DNA of 64,000 nt from Atlantibacter hermannii (lineage in GTDB: Bacteria > Pseudomonadota > Gammaproteobacteria > Enterobacterales > Enterobacteriaceae): contig NZ_JAAATR010000056.1 in the NCBI RefSeq assembly GCF_009907385.1, positions 1 to 64,000 of the forward strand, given 5' to 3'. Each line of letters starts with the position of its first letter. Position 1 is the first letter of the stretch. Shown piece after piece: positions 32,875 through 43,874 of this stretch. Below the pieces are notes generated by a model. It was not told where the DNA came from. It was given only the letters and a program-made list of their open reading frames with translations, and did not search any database. Made by a program: the position numbers and the translations under genes.

Positions 32875-33669
32875 ATGGCTATTTCTATTAAAACCCCTGA
32901 CGAAATCGAAAAAATGCGCGTCGCCGGCCGCCTTGCCGCCGAAGTGCTGGAGATGATTGAACCTCACGTTAAGCCAGGGATCAGCACCGGCGAGCTCGAC
33001 CGGATCTGCAACGATTACATCGTGAACACCCAACACGCGGTCTCCGCGTGCCTCGACTACCACGGTTTTCCGAAATCGGTCTGTATCTCGATTAACGAAG
33101 TGGTATGCCACGGCATTCCGGACGATGAAAAACTGTTGAAAGACGGCGACATCGTCAATATCGACGTTACCGTGATCAAAGACGAATACCACGGCGATAC
33201 CTCGAAAATGTTTATCGTCGGCAAACCGACCATTCTGGGCGAGCGCCTGTGCCGCGTCACCCAGGAGAGTCTCTATCTGGCGCTGCGCATGGTGAAACCG
33301 GGCATTCGTCTGCGCACCCTGGGCGCGGCGATCCAAAAATTCGTCGAAGCGGAAGGCTTCTCCGTGGTGCGTGAATATTGCGGACACGGCATTGGCCGCG
33401 TGTTCCACGAAGAGCCGCAGGTGCTGCACTACGATGCTGACGATGGCGGCGTGGTGTTGCAGGCCGGTATGACCTTTACTATCGAGCCGATGGTCAACGC
33501 GGGCGATTACCGCATCCGCACCATGAAAGACGGCTGGACGGTAAAAACCAAAGACCGCAGCCTGTCTGCGCAATACGAGCACACCATTGTCGTGACGGAA
33601 ACCGGTTGCGAGATCCTGACGCTGCGTAAGGATGACACTCTCCCGGCCGTACTGACCGCCGACGCGTAA
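32875..33669 (+). CDS. map: Methionine aminopeptidase
   Basis: Type I enzyme that removes the initiator methionine from new proteins. The 264 residues match E. coli; the five metal ligands are in NIDVTVIKDEYHGD (Asp97, Asp108), CGHGIG (His171), TIEPMV (Glu204) and QYEHTIVVT (Glu235). It is divergent from rpsB and followed by a terminator before glnD. Confidence 0.99.
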   Translation: MAISIKTPDEIEKMRVAGRLAAEVLEMIEPHVKPGISTGELDRICNDYIVNTQHAVSACLDYHGFPKSVCISINEVVCHGIPDDEKLLKDGDIVNIDVTVIKDEYHGDTSKMFIVGKPTILGERLCRVTQESLYLALRMVKPGIRLRTLGAAIQKFVEAEGFSVVREYCGHGIGRVFHEEPQVLHYDADDGGVVLQAGMTFTIEPMVNAGDYRIRTMKDGWTVKTKDRSLSAQYEHTIVVTETGCEILTLRKDDTLPAVLTADA

Positions 33670-33681
33670 GCGCACATTAAT

Positions 33682-33707
33682 GGCCCTGTCTCAGGGCCGT
33701 TTTTTTT
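33682..33707 (+). terminator. map terminator
   Basis: Stem GGCCCTG/CAGGGCC (7 bp), loop TCT, then G and eight T. It starts 13 bases after the map stop. Confidence 0.9.
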
Positions 33708-33841
33708 ATCCTCTATGCCGTATTCCGCTGTTGCCCATCACAAAATGATCCTTTCTATTTGCGCGTAACTTTTTTACTTTGTTGTCACAGTCCCGGGTTC
33801 CCTGAATCGTTGGGCAAACTAATTTCCTTTGGGGTGGCGCC

Positions 33842-36517
33842 ATGAGTAATACCTTACCTGAACCTTTCGTCAGCACCATTATCCCCACCCTGCCCGGCCA
33901 GCCTGATAACCCAGGCGTCTGGCCGCAGGCGGACCTGCACTGCCAGGCTATCAAAGCGCATATCGACCAGTTCCAGCAGTGGCTGGCCAGCGCCTTTGAC
34001 AGTGGGTTGTCCGCAGAAACGCTGATTGAGGCGCGGACTGAATTTATCGACCAGTTGTTGCAGCGGTTGTGGATTGAATACGGCTTCGGTGAACTGAGCG
34101 AAGCGGCGTTAGTCGCGGTGGGCGGCTACGGGCGCGGCGAGCTGCATCCTTTGTCCGACATCGATTTGCTGATCCTGAGCCGCAAGCGGTTAAGCGAGGC
34201 GCAGTCCCTGAAAGTTGGCGAGCTGCTGACCCTGCTGTGGGACGTGAAACTGGAAGTGGGCCACAGCGTGCGCACCCTGGAAGAGTGCCTGCTGGAGGGG
34301 TTATCCGATCTCACCGTCGCCACCAACCTGATTGAATCCCGATTGTTAACTGGCGACGTGGCGCTGTTCCTGGAATTGCATAAGCATATCTTTTCAGAAG
34401 GTTTCTGGCCTTCCGAGCGCTTTTTCGCCGCCAAGGTCGATGAGCAGCAGGAGCGCCATAAACGCTACCACGGCACCAGCTACAACCTTGAGCCCGACAT
34501 AAAAAGCAGTCCCGGCGGCCTGCGCGATATCCACACCTTACAGTGGGTGGCGCGGCGGCACTTTGGCGCGACGTCGCTGAGCGAAATGGTCGGCTTCGGC
34601 TTTCTGACCGAGGCCGAACGCAACGAGCTGGACGAGTGCCAGCACGTATTGTGGCGCATTCGCTTCGCGCTGCATCTTGAGCTTAACCGCTATGACAACC
34701 GCCTGCTGTTCGATCGCCAGCTCAGCGTAGCCCAGCGCCTGCACTATCAGGGCGACGGCAATGAGCCCGTCGAGCAGATGATGAAGGATTTTTACCGGGT
34801 GACGCGCCGGGTCGGCGAACTCAACCATATGCTGTTGCAGCTGTTTGATGAGGCGATTCTGGCGCTGCCCGCTGATGAAAAGCCGCGTCCGCTGGATGAT
34901 GACTTCCAGCTACGCGGCACGCTTATCGATCTGCGCGATGAGAACCTGTTTATCCGCGAGCCGCAGGCCATTCTGCGCATGTTTTACGCCATGGTGCGTA
35001 ACCGCGACATCACCGGCATTTACTCCACCACGCTGCGCCATCTGCGCCACGCGCGTCGTCATTTAACGGAGCCGCTGTGTTATATCCCGGAGGCGCGCAG
35101 CCTGTTTTTATCGATGCTGCGCCACCCGGGCGCGGTGAGCCGCGGGCTGCTGCCCATGCACCGCCACAGCGTGCTCGGCGCCTATATGCCGCAGTGGTCG
35201 CATATCGTCGGCCAGATGCAGTTCGACCTGTTCCACGCCTATACGGTGGATGAACACACCATCCGGGTGATGCAGAAACTGGAGAGCTTCGCGCTGGAAG
35301 AGACGCGCCAGAAGCATCCTTTATGCGTGGAGCTCTGGCCGCGCCTCACCCACCCGGAGCTGATCCTGATTGCCGCGCTGTTCCACGATATCGCCAAAGG
35401 CCGGGGCGGCGACCACTCGGTGCTGGGCGCGCAGGACGTGCTGAAGTTCGCCGAACTGCATGGCCTGAACTCGCGGGAAACACAGTTGGTGGCCTGGCTG
35501 GTGCGTCATCATCTGCTGATGTCGGTCACCGCCCAGCGCCGCGATATTCAGGATCCGGAAGTGATCAAGCAGTTTGCCGAAGAGGTGCAAACCGAAAACC
35601 GCCTGCGCTTCCTGGTGTGTCTGACGGTGGCGGATATCTGCGCCACCAATGAAACCCTGTGGAACAGCTGGAAGCAGAGCCTGCTGCGCGAACTCTATTT
35701 CGCCACTGAAAAACAGCTGCGGCGCGGGATGCAGAACACGCCGGACATGCGCGAGCGGGTGCGTCATCATCAGCTTCAGGCGCTGGCGCTACTGCGCATG
35801 GACAATATTGATGAAGAAGCGCTGCACCGCATCTGGGCCCGCTGCCGGGCCAACTATTTTGTGCGCCACAGCCCGAACCAGCTTGCCTGGCATGCCCGCC
35901 ACCTGCTGCAACACGATCTCAGCAAGCCGCTGATCCTGCTAAGTCCGCAGGCCACGCGCGGCGGCACCGAAATCTTCATCTGGAGCCCGGACCGTCCTTA
36001 CCTGTTCGCCGCCGTGTGCGCGGAACTCGACCGGCGCAATCTCAGCGTCCATGACGCGCAGATCTTCACCACCCGCGACGGCATGGCGATGGATACCTTT
36101 ATCGTGCTGGAGCCGGACGGCAAACCGCTGGCGGCGGATCGCCACGAAGCGATTCGCTATGGCCTGGAACAGGCCATTACCCAGCGCACCTGGCATCCGC
36201 CGCAGCCGCGTCGCCAGGCCGCCAAACTGCGCCACTTTACCGTTGAGACCGAGGTCAATTTTCTGCCGACCCACACCGATCGGAAATCGTTTATGGAGCT
36301 GATAGCCCTCGATCAGCCAGGGCTTCTGGCGCGCGTCGGCCAGGTGTTCGCGGACCTGGGAATTTCGCTCCACGGGGCGAGAATCACGACAATTGGGGAG
36401 CGAGTAGAAGATTTATTTATAATCGCAAATGCGGACCGGCGTGCCCTTAATAATGCGCTGCAACTAGAGGTGCAACAACGGTTGACAGCCGCCCTCAATC
36501 CAAACGATAAAGGGTAA
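33842..36517 (+). CDS. glnD: Bifunctional PII uridylyltransferase/uridylyl-removing enzyme
   Basis: Primary nitrogen sensor: adds UMP to PII proteins (GlnB, GlnK) when glutamine is low and removes it when glutamine is high. The 891 residues show the nucleotidyltransferase motif [15 protein letters not shown] (94-108; Asp106, Asp108), an HD hydrolase domain with [13 protein letters not shown] (about 515-530) and two C-terminal ACT domains (about 705-891) that bind glutamine. It is one residue longer than E. coli and precedes dapD. Confidence 0.98.
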   Translation: MSNTLPEPFVSTIIPTLPGQPDNPGVWPQADLHCQAIKAHIDQFQQWLASAFDSGLSAETLIEARTEFIDQLLQRLWIEYGFGELSEAALVAVGGYGRGELHPLSDIDLLILSRKRLSEAQSLKVGELLTLLWDVKLEVGHSVRTLEECLLEGLSDLTVATNLIESRLLTGDVALFLELHKHIFSEGFWPSERFFAAKVDEQQERHKRYHGTSYNLEPDIKSSPGGLRDIHTLQWVARRHFGATSLSEMVGFGFLTEAERNELDECQHVLWRIRFALHLELNRYDNRLLFDRQLSVAQRLHYQGDGNEPVEQMMKDFYRVTRRVGELNHMLLQLFDEAILALPADEKPRPLDDDFQLRGTLIDLRDENLFIREPQAILRMFYAMVRNRDITGIYSTTLRHLRHARRHLTEPLCYIPEARSLFLSMLRHPGAVSRGLLPMHRHSVLGAYMPQWSHIVGQMQFDLFHAYTVDEHTIRVMQKLESFALEETRQKHPLCVELWPRLTHPELILIAALFHDIAKGRGGDHSVLGAQDVLKFAELHGLNSRETQLVAWLVRHHLLMSVTAQRRDIQDPEVIKQFAEEVQTENRLRFLVCLTVADICATNETLWNSWKQSLLRELYFATEKQLRRGMQNTPDMRERVRHHQLQALALLRMDNIDEEALHRIWARCRANYFVRHSPNQLAWHARHLLQHDLSKPLILLSPQATRGGTEIFIWSPDRPYLFAAVCAELDRRNLSVHDAQIFTTRDGMAMDTFIVLEPDGKPLAADRHEAIRYGLEQAITQRTWHPPQPRRQAAKLRHFTVETEVNFLPTHTDRKSFMELIALDQPGLLARVGQVFADLGISLHGARITTIGERVEDLFIIANADRRALNNALQLEVQQRLTAALNPNDKG

Positions 36518-36548
36518 CGAATTTTTTTACGCAATATGGAAAGAGACA

Positions 36549-37373
36549 ATGCAGCAGTTACAAAACGTTATTGAAGCCGCTTTCGAGCGTCGCGCCGACA
36601 TCACTCCCGCGAATGTGGATACCGTCACCCGTGAAGCGGTGAACCAGGTTATCGCGCTTCTTGATTCCGGCGCGCTACGCGTGGCGGAGAAGATCGACGG
36701 CCAGTGGGTGACGCATCAATGGCTGAAAAAAGCGGTGCTGCTTTCTTTTCGCATCAATGACAACCAGGTCATCGACGGTGCGGAAAGCCGCTACTTCGAT
36801 AAAGTGCCGATGAAATTCGCCGACTATGACCAGGCGCGTTTCCAGAAAGAAGGTTTCCGCGTGGTGCCGCCCGCAGCGGTGCGCCAGGGTGCGTTTATTG
36901 CCCGCAACACCGTGCTAATGCCGTCCTATGTGAACATCGGCGCATACGTGGATGAAGGCACCATGGTCGATACCTGGGCGACCGTGGGCTCTTGCGCGCA
37001 GATCGGTAAAAACGTTCACCTGTCCGGCGGCGTAGGCATCGGCGGCGTACTGGAGCCGTTACAGGCCAACCCCACCATCATCGAAGACAACTGCTTTATC
37101 GGCGCGCGTTCTGAAGTGGTGGAAGGCGTGATCGTGGAAGAAGGTTCAGTGATTTCCATGGGCGTGTACATCGGCCAGAGCACCCGTATTTATGACCGTG
37201 AAACCGGCGAAGTGCATTATGGCCGCGTTCCGGCTGGCTCCGTCGTGGTCTCCGGCAACCTGCCTTCGAAAGACGGCAAATACAGCCTATACTGTGCGGT
37301 AATCGTCAAAAAAGTCGATGCCAAAACGCGCGGCAAAGTGGGCATTAATGAGCTGCTTCGCACTATCGACTAA
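36549..37373 (+). CDS. dapD: Tetrahydrodipicolinate N-succinyltransferase
   Basis: Commits tetrahydrodipicolinate to the succinylase branch of diaminopimelate and lysine synthesis, needed for peptidoglycan. The N-terminal helical domain is followed by a left-handed beta helix of hexapeptide repeats (about 105-240). The length of 274 equals E. coli. A bidirectional terminator follows. In K-12 yaeI lies between this gene and yaeH, as I recall; it is absent here. Confidence 0.98.
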   Translation: MQQLQNVIEAAFERRADITPANVDTVTREAVNQVIALLDSGALRVAEKIDGQWVTHQWLKKAVLLSFRINDNQVIDGAESRYFDKVPMKFADYDQARFQKEGFRVVPPAAVRQGAFIARNTVLMPSYVNIGAYVDEGTMVDTWATVGSCAQIGKNVHLSGGVGIGGVLEPLQANPTIIEDNCFIGARSEVVEGVIVEEGSVISMGVYIGQSTRIYDRETGEVHYGRVPAGSVVVSGNLPSKDGKYSLYCAVIVKKVDAKTRGKVGINELLRTID

Positions 37374-37381
37374 AGATGAAT

Positions 37382-37409
37382 AAAAAAGGCGGGATAACCC
37401 GCCTTTTTT
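37382..37409 (+). terminator. dapD terminator
   Basis: Stem GGCGGG/CCCGCC with loop ATAA, flanked by six A on the left and six T on the right, so it could also work on the other strand. Confidence 0.9.
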
Positions 37410-37481
37410 GTACCCGGTTGTGGCATTAACGAATTATTTCATTAATTATTTCTGGGTTAATGTTTCGCTAAGGATACCGCT

Positions 37482-37868
37482 ATGTACGATAATCTGAAGA
37501 GTCTGGGGATCACCAATCCTGAAGAGATTGACCGGTACAGCCTCCGGCAGGAAGCCAACAACGACATCCTGAAAATCTACTTTCGTAAGGATAAAGGCGA
37601 GTTTTTTGCCAAGAGCGTGAAGTTTAAATATCCGCGCCAGCGCAAAACCGTGGTGGCTGATGGCGTAGGGCAGGGTTACAAAGAAGTGCAGGAGATCAGC
37701 CCAAATCTGCGTTACGTGATCGACGAGCTGGATCAAATCTGCATGCGCGACCGTACTGAAGTGGATCTGAAGCGTAAAATTCTCGACGATCTGCGTCATC
37801 TGGAAAGTGTGGTGACCAATAAGATCAACGAAATCGAAGCCGATCTGGAAAAACTTACCCGTAAATAA
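37482..37868 (+). CDS. yaeH: UPF0325 family protein YaeH
   Basis: Conserved soluble protein of 128 residues with unknown function, nearly identical to E. coli YaeH. It is charged and probably mostly helical; the C-terminal 45 residues (from about 84) have a heptad-like pattern rich in Lys, Glu and Leu that could form a coiled coil. No catalytic motif, signal peptide or membrane segment is visible. It stands alone between dapD and the converging cdaR. Confidence 0.93.
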   Translation: MYDNLKSLGITNPEEIDRYSLRQEANNDILKIYFRKDKGEFFAKSVKFKYPRQRKTVVADGVGQGYKEVQEISPNLRYVIDELDQICMRDRTEVDLKRKILDDLRHLESVVTNKINEIEADLEKLTRK

Positions 37869-37874
37869 TTCTCT

Positions 37875-37900
37875 CAGGGCGGGTATTCTCCCCCGCCCTG
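37875..37900. terminator. Shared hairpin between yaeH and cdaR
   Basis: Perfect 9-base stem CAGGGCGGG/CCCGCCCTG with an 8-base loop in the 42-base convergent gap. The flanking T-run is weak (CTTTCCTCT), so it may be a partial terminator for both genes. Confidence 0.65.
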
Positions 37901-37910
37901 CTTTCCTCTG

Positions 37911-39068
37911 TTAGCGTTGTTCGTCGAGCTGTAACGCAATATACAGCAGTAACCTGTCGTCAAAATTCCCCAGATCCAGCCCGGTCAGTTCCGAGATCCG
38001 GTTCAGACGGTATTCCAGCGTATTGCGATGGATAAACAGCGCCTTGGACGTCGCCAGCGGCTGTACGTTGTGACGAAACCACGCGGTCAGGGTGCGACGC
38101 AGCAGGCCGTTGTTGTCCATCGCTTTCAGCTTCGCCAGCGGGCGCGCCAGCTCATTGGCTTGCCAGCCGCCGCGCAAACTGTCCAGCAGCACCGGCAGCA
38201 TCAGATCCTGATAGAAATAGCTGCGCACGTCCGGCATGCGCTGTTTGCCGACCATCATGGTCGTGCGCGCGGTACGCCAGGAGCGGGCAATGCTGCCTGG
38301 CCCGGTAAAGTAGTTGCCGAGCGCCACGCGAAAACGCAGATGCCCGCTCTCTTTCATCCGGGCGATCAGCTGCTCGACGCGGCGACGGTGATCTTCCGCA
38401 TCCCAACGACCAAAGGCATTGAGCGCGGGCTTCAGTACCACCATTTCGGTCAGCGAAACGATCGCCACCAGATTATTGCGTTCGGGCGTGGTGAGCGCGG
38501 TTTGCAACTGTTGCAGCTCCGCCATGGCGCTGTCGACGCCGAGCTGGCCGCTGTCCACCTCCACCACGGCGACCACGCGGGGCTGGTTCAGATCGATACC
38601 TAAACGCTGCGCCCATTCCATCAGCGCCGGGGTATGCTCTTCGGTCTGGATCAGGTTCATCACCAGCTCTTCGCGCAGACGGGTATCCTGCGCCAGCATG
38701 TGCATCAGACGCGACTGCTCAAGCATCATCTCGGCCGTCATGCACACCAGCTCGCCGTACTTGCGCAGATGCACCGGATCGCCCGTCAGGCCGATCACGC
38801 CGACAATTTCCCCTTCAATACGCAGCGGCAGGTTAATCCCCTGACGCACGCCGTGCAGGCTGCGCGCCACCGCATCGTCGATATCCACCACGCGGCCCTG
38901 AGAAAGCACCAGCAGCGCGCCTTCGTGCAATTCACCAATACGCTCCTGGTCGCCGCTGCCGATGATACGCCCGCGAGCATCCATAACGTTGATATTGGTA
39001 TCAATGATGCGCATCGTGCGTGACACGATATCCTGCGCCATTTTGGTATCAAGATGCCAACCCGCCAT
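37911..39068 (-). CDS. cdaR: Sugar-diacid utilisation regulator CdaR (SdaR)
   Basis: Transcription activator for glucarate, galactarate and glycerate use. The N-terminal half is the putative sugar-diacid recognition domain (about 1-135), and the C-terminal PucR-type helix-turn-helix is in SKALFIHRNTLEYRLNRISE. The start MAGWHLDTKM gives 385 residues as in E. coli and has GGAGGGG before it. None of its target genes are in the window. Confidence 0.96.
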   Translation of the reverse strand: MAGWHLDTKMAQDIVSRTMRIIDTNINVMDARGRIIGSGDQERIGELHEGALLVLSQGRVVDIDDAVARSLHGVRQGINLPLRIEGEIVGVIGLTGDPVHLRKYGELVCMTAEMMLEQSRLMHMLAQDTRLREELVMNLIQTEEHTPALMEWAQRLGIDLNQPRVVAVVEVDSGQLGVDSAMAELQQLQTALTTPERNNLVAIVSLTEMVVLKPALNAFGRWDAEDHRRRVEQLIARMKESGHLRFRVALGNYFTGPGSIARSWRTARTTMMVGKQRMPDVRSYFYQDLMLPVLLDSLRGGWQANELARPLAKLKAMDNNGLLRRTLTAWFRHNVQPLATSKALFIHRNTLEYRLNRISELTGLDLGNFDDRLLLYIALQLDEQR

Positions 39069-39107
39069 TGTGCCCCTCCGCTCAATCAATGGTTCAGAAT
39101 AAGGCAC

Positions 39108-39148
39108 AAAAAAACCCCGCGCATTGGGCAAATGCACAATGCGCGGGG
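39108..39148 (-). terminator. degP terminator
   Basis: On the minus strand a 12-base perfect stem CCCCGCGCATTG/CAATGCGCGGGG with a 10-base loop is followed by seven T. It lies 47 bases after the degP stop and just before cdaR. Confidence 0.92.
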
Positions 39149-39194
39149 CCAGACTATGGAGTTGTGGAAAGGGTCACAAAAAACCCTTCAACCA

Positions 39195-40625
39195 TTACTG
39201 CATCAGCAGGTAAAGCGTGGTATCGCCGCGTTTTACGTTCAGCGCCAGCACCGACGGTTTGCTGTCGAGAATTTTGCGCAGTTCAGCGATGTTTTTCACC
39301 GGCTGCTGGTTAGCACCCAGGATAATATCGCCTTTTTTCAGGCCGATACGCGCCGCCTGAGAACCGGTTTTCACGCTATTCACCACCACGCCCGGATTAT
39401 TGCCAGTCTGGTTGCTCATCTCCGCGCCTTCAATCCCGTTGAAGATGGAAGAAGAATCCACCTGGTTCTGGCTGCTCTGCTGGAGTTCCAGCGTCACCGA
39501 CGTCGGTTTGCCGTCGCGCAGCAGGCCCAGAGTGAGTTTACTGCCCACCGGCATGGTGCCAACCTGAGCGCGCAGTGCCGCGAAGCTGTTAATCGGCTTG
39601 TCGTTCAGCGAGACGATCACGTCGCCCGCCTTCACGCCCGCTTTGGCCGCAGAGGAGTTCGGCATCACCTGGCTGACGAACGCGCCGCGCTGGGCATCGA
39701 CCTTCATGGCTTTCGCCAGTTCGGAGTTCAGCTCAGTCCCCATGATGCCCAGTTCGCCACGGCGCACCTGACCGTATTCCACCATCTGGCTGGTCAGGTT
39801 TTTCACCATGTTGCTCGGGATGGCGAAGCCGATACCAATGTTGCCGCCGTCCGGCGCGAGGATCGCGGTGTTAATCCCGATCAGTTCGCCGTTCAGATTA
39901 ACCAGCGCGCCGCCGGAGTTACCCCGGTTGATCGCCGCATCGGTCTGGATAAAGTTTTCGTAGTTTTCAGCGTTCAGGCCGCTACGGCCCAGCGCCGACA
40001 CAATCCCGGACGTCACGGTCTCGCCGAGGCCAAACGGGTTACCGATCGCCACGGTGTAGTCGCCGACGCGCAGCGCGTCAGAATCGGCCAGTTTAATCGC
40101 CGTCAGGTTTTTCGGATCCTGGATTTGGATCAGCGCGATATCGGAACGCGGGTCCTTACCGACCATTTTGGCGTCCAGCTTGCGGCCATCGCTGAGCTGT
40201 ACTTTGATGCTGGTGGCGTTATCTACCACGTGGTTGTTGGTGACCACATAGCCTTTGGCGGCATCAATGATAACGCCGGAACCCAGCGCCATAAATTTCT
40301 GCTGCTGACCGCCTTGCGGACCGGCACCGCCGCCCTGGCAGAACGGCGAACTCTGGAACGGCGAACCGTCCTGGCAGAACGGCGAGTCGTCGCCGAAGAA
40401 CTGCTGGAAGTTACGCGGAAGGCGCGGGTTGTTGACCGCCGTGGTTCCTTCCACATTAATGCTCACCACTGAAGGCATGACTTTTTCAAGCATCGGCGCC
40501 AGGCTTGGCATCGGTTGAGCAACCGATGCCGCCGAGGCGGTTTCAGCAGCGACAGCGGAGACAGGACTTAATGCCAGGCCCATGCTCAGAGCCAGCGCAC
40601 TCAATGCTAACGTGGTTTTTTTCAT
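39195..40625 (-). CDS. degP: Periplasmic serine endoprotease DegP (HtrA)
   Basis: Cage-forming protease and chaperone that clears misfolded periplasmic and outer-membrane proteins. A signal peptide (1-26) precedes the protease domain with triad His132, Asp162, Ser237 (motifs TNNHVVD, RSDIALI, GNSGGAL) and a regulatory loop with Cys84 and Cys96; two PDZ domains follow (about 285-475). It has 476 residues, two more than E. coli. The start MKKTTLALS is chosen by signal-peptide fit. A sigmaE promoter is upstream. Confidence 0.98.
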   Translation of the reverse strand: MKKTTLALSALALSMGLALSPVSAVAAETASAASVAQPMPSLAPMLEKVMPSVVSINVEGTTAVNNPRLPRNFQQFFGDDSPFCQDGSPFQSSPFCQGGGAGPQGGQQQKFMALGSGVIIDAAKGYVVTNNHVVDNATSIKVQLSDGRKLDAKMVGKDPRSDIALIQIQDPKNLTAIKLADSDALRVGDYTVAIGNPFGLGETVTSGIVSALGRSGLNAENYENFIQTDAAINRGNSGGALVNLNGELIGINTAILAPDGGNIGIGFAIPSNMVKNLTSQMVEYGQVRRGELGIMGTELNSELAKAMKVDAQRGAFVSQVMPNSSAAKAGVKAGDVIVSLNDKPINSFAALRAQVGTMPVGSKLTLGLLRDGKPTSVTLELQQSSQNQVDSSSIFNGIEGAEMSNQTGNNPGVVVNSVKTGSQAARIGLKKGDIILGANQQPVKNIAELRKILDSKPSVLALNVKRGDTTLYLLMQ

Positions 40626-40676
40626 CTGTTTCATTCTCAATTAATTAGTCAGGCAAAATTGCTGTGAACGTGACTA

Positions 40677-40704
40677 TCAGAGTGATTTTAGCGCGTGAAG
40701 TTCC
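40677..40704 (-). promoter_or_regulatory. SigmaE promoter of degP
   Basis: On the minus strand the -35 GGAACTT is followed after 16 bases by TCTGA, a perfect match to the sigmaE consensus, about 50 bases before the degP start. A single CpxR half-site GTAAA lies further upstream. degP is a classical sigmaE target. Confidence 0.88.
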
Positions 40705-40763
40705 ACGGCTGAATTTCTTGAAAAGTAAAAATTTATTGGCCGTCTTTACAAAACTTTCGGATA

Positions 40764-42278
40764 TTATTCTACCGCCATCAGCTTGCGGTATTCATCCCAT
40801 GCATAAAGATCGGTCATGCCGCTAATATAATCCTGGATAAGACGACAACGATAATAATATTCCCAAACCGGAAAAGCAGCATCATTACGATTAACGTGAC
40901 TCATTGCTTCAATATAGGCCAGGCGGTGCCGCCCCGACAATTTATGAAATAGCCGGGTTTCAATGGGTAAGCGTCGGCCACTGGCCTCTTCCACTAATAA
41001 CCGGAAGTCGTCTGCGCCCAGCAGCAACAACGGTTGATATATATCTAACAGTCCCTTAATCACCCGGTAACCCTGTAATTCGAGCTGTTCAACATCCGGA
41101 TGGCTAAATACGTGGCGCACCGCGACATTTTTATAAAGCTTCAGGAGGCGGCTATATGGGCTGTCATCTTCCAGCAGCGCATGATTAAAACAGCCCGGGA
41201 AAATGGTCGGTAAATTATCAATAAAACGCTGAGCCGCATAGGGCACCAGTTTATTCAGCGTGTTCACCCTTAAATACATAAAGAACTGATCTTCCACGCT
41301 ACGCTGCATGGAATTGGTCATCGATTTATCCCAGGCGTTTTGCACCACCTGGGCAAACAGATCGCCAGACTGATGGTCGCCCCAGGCGTCGCGCAAATGC
41401 TGGTACAGTTGCTCGGCGCTGAAAATGCGTTTCTCCACCGCGTCTTCTAAATCCGCAACGCAATAGGAGATGTCATCAGCGGCTTCCATAATCCACGTCA
41501 ATGGAAATCGGCAGTATTCATCCAGTGAGAGTTCTTTACGTAACCGTACAATGTACTCTTCTTCCGAGAGGTAAAAGCCCGGTTTTTTCATCAAATAGCT
41601 GTGGCTTTCCGGCGTGGGGCCGGTAAACCAGGCGGGGCGGGTATATTTTAAAATCCCCCCGACCTGCGCCCAGGTGAGATTCATGCGCAGCAGCGTATGC
41701 ACCAGCCGGATGCCCTGGGCATTGCCTTCAAACTGGCAAATATCATTGCGCACTTTACGCCGCAAAGCGTTCAGCGCGTCCTCGCCTTCGTGCAGTTGCA
41801 ACACCGCCACCTGGCAGCGATCGCCGCTGAGCGGCTGGCTGGTGGCGTCGGCTGGCACCAGCCGCTGGCGAAACCAGTCGTTTATCGCCGCTTCGCCAAA
41901 GTGGCCAAACGGCGGATTACCGATGTCATGCATCAGGCAGGACATCTCCACAATACTTTCGAACGGACCGGTGAGCTCATCTAACCCGTACTCCGCCAGC
42001 AGCCTGCGCTCCTTCAGGCGGCTGAGCACCTCTTTGGCGATATAGCGGCCTACCTGCTGTACTTCCATGGAATGGGTCAAACGGGTGCGCACCGCAGCGT
42101 TGCGCTCAAGGGGAAACACCTGGGTTTTCTGCTGGAGGCGACGAATGGCGGGAGAGTTAACGATGCGTCCGCGATCGCTTTCAAAAATGCGCACAATTTC
42201 ATGCTCGCTTTTCACGCCCTGCGGCGAGCGGTAGCGGCGACGCCAGTTAATCTTATTGCGAAAGTCGAACTCAGCCAT
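40764..42278 (-). CDS. dgt: Deoxyguanosinetriphosphate triphosphohydrolase
   Basis: Hydrolyses dGTP to deoxyguanosine and triphosphate, tuning nucleotide pools. The HD-superfamily metal site is seen as [16 protein letters not shown] (about 113-128) with the N-terminal histidine in [14 protein letters not shown]. The 504 residues are one fewer than E. coli. It is upstream of degP and divergent from mtn; the stretch between dgt and degP holds the degP promoter. Confidence 0.97.
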   Translation of the reverse strand: MAEFDFRNKINWRRRYRSPQGVKSEHEIVRIFESDRGRIVNSPAIRRLQQKTQVFPLERNAAVRTRLTHSMEVQQVGRYIAKEVLSRLKERRLLAEYGLDELTGPFESIVEMSCLMHDIGNPPFGHFGEAAINDWFRQRLVPADATSQPLSGDRCQVAVLQLHEGEDALNALRRKVRNDICQFEGNAQGIRLVHTLLRMNLTWAQVGGILKYTRPAWFTGPTPESHSYLMKKPGFYLSEEEYIVRLRKELSLDEYCRFPLTWIMEAADDISYCVADLEDAVEKRIFSAEQLYQHLRDAWGDHQSGDLFAQVVQNAWDKSMTNSMQRSVEDQFFMYLRVNTLNKLVPYAAQRFIDNLPTIFPGCFNHALLEDDSPYSRLLKLYKNVAVRHVFSHPDVEQLELQGYRVIKGLLDIYQPLLLLGADDFRLLVEEASGRRLPIETRLFHKLSGRHRLAYIEAMSHVNRNDAAFPVWEYYYRCRLIQDYISGMTDLYAWDEYRKLMAVE

Positions 42279-42370
42279 AAGCCCTCCAGCTCTTAATCAG
42301 AAGCGAATTATTTCCCTGCCATTGCCATGATAGACTATGCCCCTGAATCTAACATTTAGCGAGTATCTCT

Positions 42371-43069
42371 ATGAAAGCAGGCATCATTGGCGCAATGGAA
42401 GAAGAAGTCACCCTTCTGCGCGACAAAATCGAAAACCGTCAAACCCTGAACATTGCCGGTTGCGAAATTTATACCGGAACCTTAAACGGAACCGACGTGG
42501 CGCTGCTGAAATCGGGAATTGGTAAAGTGGCGGCGGCGATGGGCGCAACCCTGCTGCTGGAACACTGTAAACCTGACGTCATTATCAATACCGGCTCCGC
42601 GGGCGGCCTGGCGCCGACGCTGAAAGTGGGCGATATCGTGGTGTCGGAAGACGTGCGCTATCACGATGCCGACGTTACCGCGTTCGGCTACGAATACGGC
42701 CAGCTGCCGGGCTGCCCGGCAGGCTTTAAAGCCGATGAAAAGCTGATTGCCGCAGCCGAAGCCTGCATTCAGAAACTGGATCTCCACGCGGTGCGCGGCC
42801 TGGTGGTGAGCGGCGACGCGTTTATCAACGGCGCGGAAAACCTGGCGAAAATCCGCCAGCATTTCCCGAATGCGATTGCCGTTGAAATGGAAGCTACCGC
42901 CGTGGCGCACGTGTGCCATAACTTCGGCGTGCCGTTCGTGGTGGTGCGCGCCATTTCCGACGTGGCGGATCAGCAATCCCATCTCAGCTTTGACGAGTTT
43001 CTGGCGGTGGCGGCGAAGCAGTCCAGCCTGATGGTTGAAACGCTGCTCCAACAGCTCCAGCATGGCTAA
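42371..43069 (+). CDS. mtn: 5'-methylthioadenosine/S-adenosylhomocysteine nucleosidase
   Basis: Cleaves methylthioadenosine, S-adenosylhomocysteine and 5'-deoxyadenosine; feeds methionine salvage and the first step of autoinducer-2 formation. The 232 residues match E. coli; the catalytic acids are Glu12 and Asp197 ([10 protein letters not shown]) and the purine-site Glu174 is in [11 protein letters not shown]. Also called pfs. The last 8 bases overlap the btuF start, so the two are coupled. Confidence 0.98.
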   Translation: MKAGIIGAMEEEVTLLRDKIENRQTLNIAGCEIYTGTLNGTDVALLKSGIGKVAAAMGATLLLEHCKPDVIINTGSAGGLAPTLKVGDIVVSEDVRYHDADVTAFGYEYGQLPGCPAGFKADEKLIAAAEACIQKLDLHAVRGLVVSGDAFINGAENLAKIRQHFPNAIAVEMEATAVAHVCHNFGVPFVVVRAISDVADQQSHLSFDEFLAVAAKQSSLMVETLLQQLQHG

Positions 43070-43865
43070 GTTCAAACGCTTCGGGGCGCTGTGCGCCCTT
43101 TTACTGCTTCCGGCGTGGCTGTTTGCCGCGCCGCGCGTCATTACCCTTTCGCCGGGCAACACCGAACTGGCGTTTGCCGCAGGCATTACGCCCATTGCCG
43201 TCAGTTACTATTCCGACTACCCGGAAGCCGCCAAAAAGCTTGAGCAGGTGGCCAACTGGCAGGGCATGAACTTTGAACGTATCGTGGCGCTAAAACCGGA
43301 TCTGGTTGTCGCCTGGCGCGGCGGCAACCCGGAGCGCCAGGTTAACCAGCTAAAAGCGCTGGGTATCGAGGTGCTGTGGCTCGATCCGCTGACCGTGGAC
43401 GATATCGTTGCCGCACTGCGCCAACTGGCAAAATGGAGTCCAACGCCCGAACAGGCCAACGCCGCCGCCGACAAGCTGGCTACGGAATTTGCCGCGCTGC
43501 GAAAACAGTACGCCGATAAACCAAAAACCCGGGTTTTTCTCCAGTTCGGCGATCACCCGCTGTTTACCTCCGGAAAGTCCTCCCTGCAAAATCAGATTCT
43601 GGAAGTGTGCGGCGGTGAAAACATCTTTGCCGACAGCCGCGTACCCTGGCCGCAGGTCAGCCGCGAGCAGGTGCTGATGCGTAAGCCGCAGGCCATTGTG
43701 GTGGCCGGTGAACAGCGCAATATCCCAAAAACATCGCAATTTTGGCATGACCAGCTCAAAGTTCCGGTTATTGCCCTTCACGACGACTGGTTTGAACGGT
43801 CAGGCCCGCGTATTATCCTCGCCGCAAAACAGCTCTGCCAGGCAATGGCGGAAACAACAAACTGA
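43062..43865 (+). CDS. btuF: Vitamin B12-binding periplasmic protein
   Basis: Captures cobalamin in the periplasm for the BtuCD importer (not in the window). A signal peptide (1-22, ending LFA) precedes a two-lobed class III binding protein joined by a rigid helix. The start is the ATG overlapping the mtn stop, giving 267 residues against 266 in E. coli. It lies between mtn and yadS in a probable three-gene operon. Confidence 0.96.
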   Translation: MAKFKRFGALCALLLLPAWLFAAPRVITLSPGNTELAFAAGITPIAVSYYSDYPEAAKKLEQVANWQGMNFERIVALKPDLVVAWRGGNPERQVNQLKALGIEVLWLDPLTVDDIVAALRQLAKWSPTPEQANAAADKLATEFAALRKQYADKPKTRVFLQFGDHPLFTSGKSSLQNQILEVCGGENIFADSRVPWPQVSREQVLMRKPQAIVVAGEQRNIPKTSQFWHDQLKVPVIALHDDWFERSGPRIILAAKQLCQAMAETTN

Positions 43866-43874
43866 GGGTGAGCA

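Noticed and set aside
39054-40472. Long open frame of over 470 codons antisense to degP
   Set aside because: It is the mirror of a GC-rich coding gene, has no ribosome site or recognisable family, and is rich in His, Arg and Gln as such shadows are.
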